This document shows positions 39,595 to 44,809 of a stretch of DNA of 44,809 nt, piece by piece. Position 1 is the stretch's first letter, and each line of letters opens with the position of its first letter. Origin of the DNA: a virus. The stretch spans positions 1 to 44,809 of the IMG/VR virus record IMGVR_UViG_3300033148_002644. One strand, given 5' to 3'. The notes beneath the pieces are model-generated. The model saw only the letters and a list, made by a program, of their open reading frames with translations. It was not told the origin of the DNA and ran no database searches. A program made the translations under genes and the position numbers.

Positions 39595-40833
39595 ATGGCT
39601 ATTCAAGGCTTACGTGATACCAGCAACTTTGTTGCTAATGCCCGTCCACAGAATTGGCGTGAAGGTATCCAACTTCTGTACCCTAATGGTAAGATGCCAC
39701 TAGTTGGTCTTACCTCACTGATGAAGTCTCGCTCTGTTGATGATGTACAATTCAATTGGTGGGAAAAGATCATGGATGATCGTCGGTTTGCACTCCATGC
39801 CACCACCGGGGATCTGACCACATCTAACACTACGGTTACTTTGGCCGCAGGCGAGAATGCAAAAAGTCTGAAACAAGGTGATGTGCTCATGGTAGAGCAG
39901 ACCTCAGAGTATTTACGGGTTTCAGCTGATCCTACCAGTGATCTTTCGGTTGTAGTTACTCGTGCTTTTGCGGGTTCAACAGCAACTGCGCTGGATGCAA
40001 ACGGGAACAACATTAATCCTAATCTGGTTCTTGTTGGTTCTGCATATGAAGAGGGCTCTCTTGCTCCAACCGGTGTGGCGTATGATCCTACGCAGAAGTA
40101 TAATTACACACAAATCTTCAGGGACACATTAGAAGCTACACGTACCGCGATGAAAACTCGTCTTCGTACTGGCGATGCAGTGAAAGAAGCTAAGCGTGAA
40201 GCGTTGGAGTACCATGGGGTAGGCATGGAACGAGCATTCTGGTTGAATGAACGTAGCTCGTCTACGCAAAATGGTAAACCTTTGCATACCATGCGAGGCT
40301 TAATCAACTGGATTGACTCGGCTAATGTCAAGACTGCCACTACTGATTATGCTTCAGGTGTAACTATGCTTGGCTTGGAAGACTACCTGTATAATATCTT
40401 CAAGTTTGGCTCAAGTGAAAAATTGGCCATCATGGGTAATCGTGCCTTGTTGACTATTCAGCAGATCATTCGTAAGAATACAACCTACAATATTCAATTC
40501 GGCTTGAAAGAGCACGGAATGAATGTTTCCCGGTTGGAAACACCTTATGGTTCTCTGGTGATGAAATCACATCCACTGTTCAATCAGATGACGGGTGGTA
40601 CAACAGGTACAGGGCCATATTATGGTATGGAATCTTGGATGTTTGTTTTGGATATGGCTGAGCTATCTTATGTGTATCTGAAGGATTCAGACACTAAGTA
40701 TCAACCTGATCTGCAGGCAAACGGAATGGATGGTATGAAGTCTGGGTATTTGACTGAGGGATCTCTTGAGGTTCATCACCCAACGACACACTATCTGATT
40801 AAGAATCTGGCCGTAGCAGCAGCTGACGCCTAG
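39595..40833 (+). CDS. Major capsid protein (SU10-like, HK97 fold)
   Basis: 412 residues with AGGAG before the ATG. VDDVQFNWWEKIMDDRRF near 50-65, an E-loop-like region rich in beta, YNYTQIFRDTLEATRTAMKTRLRTGDAVKEAKREALEYHGVGMERAFWL as the spine helix, and GMNVSRLETPYGSLVMKSHPLFNQ and TEGSLEVHHPTTHYLI at the end follow the DUF5309/SU10 major capsid family. It is followed by a strong terminator, which suggests high, separate expression of the capsid. Confidence 0.88.
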   Translation: MAIQGLRDTSNFVANARPQNWREGIQLLYPNGKMPLVGLTSLMKSRSVDDVQFNWWEKIMDDRRFALHATTGDLTTSNTTVTLAAGENAKSLKQGDVLMVEQTSEYLRVSADPTSDLSVVVTRAFAGSTATALDANGNNINPNLVLVGSAYEEGSLAPTGVAYDPTQKYNYTQIFRDTLEATRTAMKTRLRTGDAVKEAKREALEYHGVGMERAFWLNERSSSTQNGKPLHTMRGLINWIDSANVKTATTDYASGVTMLGLEDYLYNIFKFGSSEKLAIMGNRALLTIQQIIRKNTTYNIQFGLKEHGMNVSRLETPYGSLVMKSHPLFNQMTGGTTGTGPYYGMESWMFVLDMAELSYVYLKDSDTKYQPDLQANGMDGMKSGYLTEGSLEVHHPTTHYLIKNLAVAAADA

Positions 40834-40842
40834 TTTGGGTTA

Positions 40843-40899
40843 AGCCCGGACGCTTAGGTAGACTTTTGTCTAGTCGCGCACCATCCGGGCTCCCTTTTT
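40843..40899 (+). terminator. Terminator after the major capsid gene
   Basis: AGCCCGGA (40843-40850) pairs with TCCGGGCT (40884-40891), enclosing an inner TAGAC/GTCTA hairpin with a TTTT loop (40859-40872). CCCTTTTT and an AT-rich stretch follow. A two-level hairpin plus T run is a good Rho-independent terminator, likely partial because late genes continue on the same strand. Confidence 0.82.
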
Positions 40900-40923
40900 A
40901 ATTTTAAAATTGGAGATAAGATT

Positions 40924-41328
40924 ATGCCAAAAAGTGCGGAATACCGAAGCAGTGCTGTTGAATTTGATGGTGCTATTCCCTTTGTTGTAAATTCCCCTGA
41001 AATGACTTTGCATACTGCACAGACAGATCAGGGTAAATTCACCGCCCCTTGCGCGGGCACGATTGTGAGAGCAGTTACCAATCTGGTTGAGGCACCAGGA
41101 ACAGCGAGTGCAACATTGTCAATTGGTAAACAGGGTGATCCAGATTACTTCACCTCAACAACTGATCTGACCTTTGCAACTGGTGATGCAACAGGAACCA
41201 AAGACCAGACAGCTGCATTAAGTAATACTGATGTGGCCGAAGGTGATGTGATTGAGTTCGGGGTTGGCGGTGAAGCCACTACTACAGGTCTGGTGGCTTG
41301 CACTATTGTGATCTCACCTAATGCCTGA
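40924..41328 (+). CDS. Capsid decoration-like protein
   Basis: 134 residues with GGAG before the ATG. FVVNSPEMTLHTAQTDQGKFTAPCAGTIVRAVTNLVEAPGTASATLSIGKQGD and VIEFGVGGEATTTGLVACTIVI point to an all-beta protein. Its position just after the major capsid gene is typical of decoration or cement proteins. Function inferred from position. Overlaps the next gene by eight bases. Confidence 0.62.
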   Translation: MPKSAEYRSSAVEFDGAIPFVVNSPEMTLHTAQTDQGKFTAPCAGTIVRAVTNLVEAPGTASATLSIGKQGDPDYFTSTTDLTFATGDATGTKDQTAALSNTDVAEGDVIEFGVGGEATTTGLVACTIVISPNA

Positions 41329-42082
41329 TAAGGCAACTCGGTTGGGAAGTGAGGATAGGGTTTTTAGGCCCTATCCTCTTTCCGAGGTTACTATTCTTGC
41401 GCTTGGTAAGACCAGCTATCGTTGGGCGCAGAATAAATATCTGAGGCCAAGAAAGGCTGAGCCTGGTCATGAAGTCTGGGTAATGAATGGAGCAGCAGCA
41501 GTGTTCCAGCATGATGTTGTTTTCAACATGCACGATCTGGAAGAACTGGCTAAGTGTGAGCCTGATAAAGATTTTATCGGATTGTATGAGAGTCATGATA
41601 AACCTGTAGTTACAATTCGAGCAATACCCGGTGTGGATAATTTGTATGAATACCCACTGTCCGAAGTAATTGCAGAGTTTCAGCAAAATTACTTCGCAAA
41701 TGGTGCCAGTTATCTTATTGCTTTCGCACTTCTTTGTGGAGTGAGTAAAATTAATATCTACGGGTGTGATTTTGACTACCCGAACCGCAGTGATTATGAA
41801 GCTGGTCGTTGTAATTTTGAATTTTGGCTAGGCTATGCCCGAGCAAAAGGTGTGCAAATTGCAGTGCCGCAAGAATCAACTCTGATGGATACTATATATA
41901 GACTAGATGGTAAAGGTAGAATTGGCTACGGTGCAGTTTACGGCTACTTTGACCGACAACCTGTATTTGCTGAGGACGGCAACGGGGTGGTCTCACTGGT
42001 TAATTTCTCTTCTCCGCCTAGTTCTTTTGAGAATGTTGAGGCTGGGGTACAGACTATTCGTAAGGAAAAGGCAATACCATGA
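41321..42082 (+). CDS. Rossmann-like protein between capsid and adaptor genes
   Basis: 253 residues. EVTILALGKTSY, EVWVMNGAAAVFQHDVVFNMHDLEEL, EYPLSEVIAEFQQNYFANGASYLIAFALLCGVSKINIYGCDFDYP show alternating strands and helices with a conserved-looking MHD and an IxxYGxDxxY motif. The pattern recalls DUF115/sialyltransferase-like domains reported in phages, but I cannot assign an activity. It may modify the virion or host glycans. Being inside the head-tail cluster suggests assembly-linked expression. Confidence 0.6.
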   Translation: MPDKATRLGSEDRVFRPYPLSEVTILALGKTSYRWAQNKYLRPRKAEPGHEVWVMNGAAAVFQHDVVFNMHDLEELAKCEPDKDFIGLYESHDKPVVTIRAIPGVDNLYEYPLSEVIAEFQQNYFANGASYLIAFALLCGVSKINIYGCDFDYPNRSDYEAGRCNFEFWLGYARAKGVQIAVPQESTLMDTIYRLDGKGRIGYGAVYGYFDRQPVFAEDGNGVVSLVNFSSPPSSFENVEAGVQTIRKEKAIP

Positions 42083-42717
42083 CTCTAGGTGAACTTACAA
42101 CTTTGGTTAGCTCTTCTATTGCGCGGGGCACTTCGCTTGATACTCAGATTCCCAACTTCATCCGTATGGCTGCACGTTGGCTTGAGCGGAATCATTCATT
42201 TAAGTATATGGAGAGATTTGGTCAATTCTCTTTTGACATTAGCGCCAATGAACCACGGCGGTTATCTCTTCCTAACTCTCGAGTTAAAAAGATTGAGATG
42301 GCAAGGGGTGTACTTACAGATGGGTCTTTCCAGAAACAAAAGCAGATAGATCCTGAAGAACTTAATTCGATTCAAGTTGGTATGCCAAAAAGCTTCTGGC
42401 TAGACGGAGTGAATTGTCTTGTCTTTGATAAGACTCCAGATGAAAACTACACCGAAGAACTTAAATGGATTGAATTTACTTCGTGGCCGACAGATGCAGC
42501 TGCTGAAACGTGGTTACTTGTTCATGCTGAGGATTTACTTCTTGCGAGAACTATGTTACACATGGCTCCATTTATGCGTGATCAGAAACTTAAGACGTAT
42601 TGGCAGGAACTTGCTTCAACCTCACTTACCACTGTGCTGCATACTGATGCGGAAATGCGCGGTGGATCCCGGAGTGATGTAATGAACTACGCCGGAGCTT
42701 TCCGCAATGACGACTGA
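42079..42717 (+). CDS. Head-tail adaptor (tail tubular A / gp4-like)
   Basis: 212 residues; ATGA overlap with the previous gene. QIPNFIRMAARWLERNHSFKYMERFGQF at the start, a beta middle domain (PRRLSLPNSRVKKIEMARGV, FWLDGVNCLVFDKTPDENYTEELKWIEF) and ETWLLVHAEDLLLARTMLHMAPFM fit podovirus adaptor proteins such as T7 gp11 and P22 gp4, which attach the tail to the portal. The length is close to T7 gp11 (196 aa). Confidence 0.78.
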   Translation: MTLGELTTLVSSSIARGTSLDTQIPNFIRMAARWLERNHSFKYMERFGQFSFDISANEPRRLSLPNSRVKKIEMARGVLTDGSFQKQKQIDPEELNSIQVGMPKSFWLDGVNCLVFDKTPDENYTEELKWIEFTSWPTDAAAETWLLVHAEDLLLARTMLHMAPFMRDQKLKTYWQELASTSLTTVLHTDAEMRGGSRSDVMNYAGAFRNDD

Positions 42718-43786
42718 GGAAATCAATGGCGCAGGTGTATATAAGACTGGAGCGCACTCTAGTGTTAGTATTAATACCTCATCCCCAAACCAAAAAGAAC
42801 GGATTGAACTTGCTGGGCTGGGTTTTGCTGTACTCGGTGGAGTTGAATCTGCGGACATTGACTACCATACAAAACTTGAATGTCAAACGGCTGACGTTGT
42901 TATTTCTAATATATATAGCGTGTTTAGTAACACTGCAGGGTTAACTGCTATTGTAGGAGCTGGGGGGAAGATTGCCACATCTACAGACGGGATTACTTGG
43001 ACTCTTGGTACATCTAGTTTTGGGACTTCAGATCTTTGGGCCTTAGGTTTTGGTGCAGCTTTGTGGTTAGCTGGCGGTGCATCAGGTAAGATTGCGACAG
43101 CAGCGGATGCACTAGCATGGACACAGCAGACTACCGGTTTCGGGTCTAGTATAGTCTATGGGATAATGGATGATGGAGGTTATCTAGGTTTATCTGTTGC
43201 TGTAGGTGCAGATGGAACTTTAGAGACTTCATCTGACAACGGGGTGACTTGGGTATCAAGAACCTCAAGCTTTGGTACCACATCTATATTTGATGTAGCT
43301 ATTGACAGTTTTAATGAGTCTGGGTTTATTGCTGTTGGCGCAGGAGGTAAGACAGCTACCTCAACCACAGGTGCAAGTTGGAATCAAAGATCTAATAATT
43401 TTGGTACTTCAGATATTAATGGGGTATTTGTAGATAATGGAGCTGGTCTTGCTGTTGCTGTAGGTGATGAGGGTAAGATTGGAACTTCTACTAATGGCGG
43501 CGCGTCTTGGACAGATAGAACAAGTTCTTTCGGAACTACAAATATCCAAGGTGTAGCACATACAGGATCTACTTGGCTGGCTGTAGGTGATTCGGGAAAG
43601 ATGGCTACATCTACTAACTCAGGGGTTACTTGGACACAAGTAGCTGATTCAAGTTTTGGTACTACAACTATCAATGATGTATACTATGACTCCGCTAACT
43701 CTCTTTGGGTTGCTGTAGGTGATGCAGGGAAAGTTGCTACTTCACCTGATGCAGCAACTTGGACACAACGTACATCTGGCTTTTAA
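42707..43786 (+). CDS. Seven-repeat beta-propeller virion protein
   Basis: 359 residues. After a 75-residue N-terminal part come seven copies of a 40-50 residue unit centred on VGxxGKxATSTxGxxWTxRTSSFGT, the BNR/Asp-box-like pattern of propeller blades. Examples are AGGKIATSTDGITW, GDEGKIGTSTNGGASW and GDAGKVATSPDAATW. Seven units predict one closed seven-bladed propeller. No enzyme motif is evident. It follows the adaptor and precedes the fibre, so it is probably a tail-tip component that binds the host surface. Confidence 0.78.
   Translation: MTTEEINGAGVYKTGAHSSVSINTSSPNQKERIELAGLGFAVLGGVESADIDYHTKLECQTADVVISNIYSVFSNTAGLTAIVGAGGKIATSTDGITWTLGTSSFGTSDLWALGFGAALWLAGGASGKIATAADALAWTQQTTGFGSSIVYGIMDDGGYLGLSVAVGADGTLETSSDNGVTWVSRTSSFGTTSIFDVAIDSFNESGFIAVGAGGKTATSTTGASWNQRSNNFGTSDINGVFVDNGAGLAVAVGDEGKIGTSTNGGASWTDRTSSFGTTNIQGVAHTGSTWLAVGDSGKMATSTNSGVTWTQVADSSFGTTTINDVYYDSANSLWVAVGDAGKVATSPDAATWTQRTSGF
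42944..43783 (+). repeat. Seven coding repeats of the propeller blades
   Basis: Each about 115-145 bases, with shared segments such as AGTTTTGGTACTACA or GGTAAGATTGC. Protein repeat is clearer than DNA repeat, so the duplication is not recent. Confidence 0.75.
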
Positions 43787-43798
43787 TTAGGAAAAATT

Positions 43799-44620
43799 AT
43801 GGCACATACTACAGGATTGATTTACAAGCTAGCTAACTTTGCAGAGACAACATTAGCCCAGGCACTAGATATAGCCGGGCTAAGTGCAGTTGTAGCTTCT
43901 TCTACTAAGTTTCCAGCTCTAAGTTCAAACGAGGCGTTCAGGGTTACATTACATGATGGTACTCAAGATCCAGAAATTATTGAGATCTCAGCGGTTTCAG
44001 CTGAAACCTGGACAATTACAAGAGGACTGGAGGGAACAACTGCTGTGACCTGGGCTTCAGGTACGCTTGTGAGACTAGCCCCGACCGCAGAAGTTTTGCA
44101 GCATATTGCACAAATTGCAGAATCTGGTATCCAAGTTTTCCCTAGAGACATCGCCGATGATGTTACCCTTGTTTCTGGTTTTGGTGCATTTGGAATAGGT
44201 TCAAGATTTGCCGGGGATGTCACAATTGAGACTGATGCAATTCTTGTCATCTCCCCTGAGACAACAATTACCGGAACCCTTACGGTAGAGGCTGGGGGCA
44301 CCCTTGTTACAATGGATGGAGTTGAAGCTACAGGTGTTGTTACGTTTACGTCATTGGACGCAACGCCGGATGTTTCTGGTGGTAGAGTATTTAAGACTGC
44401 AAATGCAGGTGCTACGACCATTACTGACTTTGATCTTGGAAAAGAAGGTAAGACGATTCAGGTAATTATCGGAGATGCGAATACCACCTTTGACTTTACT
44501 GCTAGTTCCCTCCGAGGTAATGCTGGGGTTGATTGGGTACCTGGGGTTGATGACCATATGACTTGTGTACAAGATGACGCGGGTGTTTGGTTCTGTGATA
44601 TTTCCGACAACACAGTTTAA
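43799..44620 (+). CDS. Tail fibre protein
   Basis: 273 residues with AGGA before the ATG. The N-terminus LIYKLANFAETTLAQALDIAGLSAVVASSTKFPALSS...FRVTLHDGTQDPEIIEISAVSAETWTITRGLEGTTAVTWASGTLVRL is the anchor domain widely found at the start of phage fibres. From about 140 a repeating beta pattern (GDVTIETDAILVISPETTITGTLTVEAGGTLVTMDGV) suggests a beta-helix shaft. It is followed at 12 bases by the glycine-rich adhesin, so the two probably work together. Confidence 0.8.
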   Translation: MAHTTGLIYKLANFAETTLAQALDIAGLSAVVASSTKFPALSSNEAFRVTLHDGTQDPEIIEISAVSAETWTITRGLEGTTAVTWASGTLVRLAPTAEVLQHIAQIAESGIQVFPRDIADDVTLVSGFGAFGIGSRFAGDVTIETDAILVISPETTITGTLTVEAGGTLVTMDGVEATGVVTFTSLDATPDVSGGRVFKTANAGATTITDFDLGKEGKTIQVIIGDANTTFDFTASSLRGNAGVDWVPGVDDHMTCVQDDAGVWFCDISDNTV

Positions 44621-44631
44621 GGATATATAAT

Positions 44632-44809
44632 ATGAGCACAGTTAAAGCAGATAAAATTGAGTCAGCTACAGGGGGTAATCCTGATGTAGAGCTGGGTGGG
44701 CGAGATCTTCTGGTAGAGTATGTTCTACGTGAATCTTTGCTTAATTCTTTCGCGCTGAGTGGGATGACCTTTCGAGATGATTGGGCTACGGCAATAGTAT
44801 ACGCTGTAG
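44632..44809 (+). CDS. Glycine-rich adhesin, 5' end (continues at base 1)
   Basis: The true start of the gene whose body is at 1-1535. ATG 44632 has AAGGA nine bases upstream and gives MSTVKADKIESATGGNPDV, the short N-terminal anchor typical of distal phage fibres. Joining across the 114-base overlap adds 35 residues before the TTG at base 42. Any annotation made on the linear sequence alone will misplace this start. Confidence 0.85.
   Translation, partial: MSTVKADKIESATGGNPDVELGGRDLLVEYVLRESLLNSFALSGMTFRDDWATAIVYAV
44696..44809. repeat. Terminal direct repeat, right copy (circular overlap)
   Basis: Identical to bases 1-114 over its entire length, including the reading frame. Removing one copy gives the circular unit of 44,695 bp. 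Confidence 0.93.

Noticed and set aside
43963-44421. 152-codon - strand frame opposite the tail fibre
   Set aside because: Ser/Thr/Pro/Val-biased complement of the fibre repeats, no ribosome site.

Overview
This window is a complete, circularly closed genome of a short-tailed (podovirus-type) bacteriophage. The last 114 bases (44696-44809) repeat the first 114 (1-114), so the non-redundant unit is 44,695 bp, opened arbitrarily inside a tail-adhesin gene (start codon at 44632, stop at 1535 across the junction). I see no integrase, CI-type repressor, tape-measure or sheath gene, no tRNA, no CRISPR array and no phage RNA polymerase. That suggests a virulent phage using host RNA polymerase. Strong AGGAG-type ribosome sites and -35/-10 promoters fit a bacterial host with standard signals; the host cannot be named from the sequence.

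The genome has two opposed transcription blocks. The late block is on the + strand, from about 27.66 kb through the junction to 9.2 kb. It runs: small terminase candidate, an overlapping PD-(D/E)XK nuclease, four small basic or low-complexity proteins, a lysis cassette (M15-type endolysin, holin-like protein, lipoprotein), large terminase, a set of accessory virion proteins (one with a lectin-like domain and nine GS[LI]TPSGAL repeats), portal, a small acidic protein, scaffold, SU10/HK97-type major capsid protein, a strong terminator, a decoration-like protein, a Rossmann-like protein, adaptor, a seven-repeat beta-propeller, tail fibre, glycine-rich adhesin, nozzle-like protein, a GNAT-like protein and three ejection (internal virion) proteins ending with a 1311-residue giant. 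The adaptor-to-ejection order resembles the T7 core layout.

The early/replication block is on the - strand, 27.3 down to 9.17 kb, mostly overlapping genes. It encodes a UvrD-like helicase, ATP-dependent DNA ligase, Cas4/RecB-like nuclease, Sak4-like recombination ATPase, a possible ssDNA-binding protein, a ParB-methyltransferase fusion, ThyX, a dUTPase, a dNTP-pyrophosphohydrolase-like protein, a uracil-DNA glycosylase fused to a 3'-5' exonuclease, a small membrane protein, family-A DNA polymerase and a DUF3987-like ATPase, plus many small unknown proteins. The set fits phage-encoded replication, recombination and control of dUTP/dTTP, with uracil surveillance tied to the polymerase.

The most unusual points are: (1) the polymerase exonuclease domain is broken between Exo II and Exo III by a separate membrane-protein gene; (2) four unrelated-looking early proteins end in the same alternating acidic/hydrophobic tail (LDIDINI, DIDLNL, LELDI, LDLEI), and two of them may be paralogues; (3) a 431-base non-coding region has paired 10-base tandem repeats, a 13-base inverted repeat, a 17-base A tract and a three-way-junction-like fold, a candidate replication origin; (4) the dUTPase has Asn at the catalytic Asp position.
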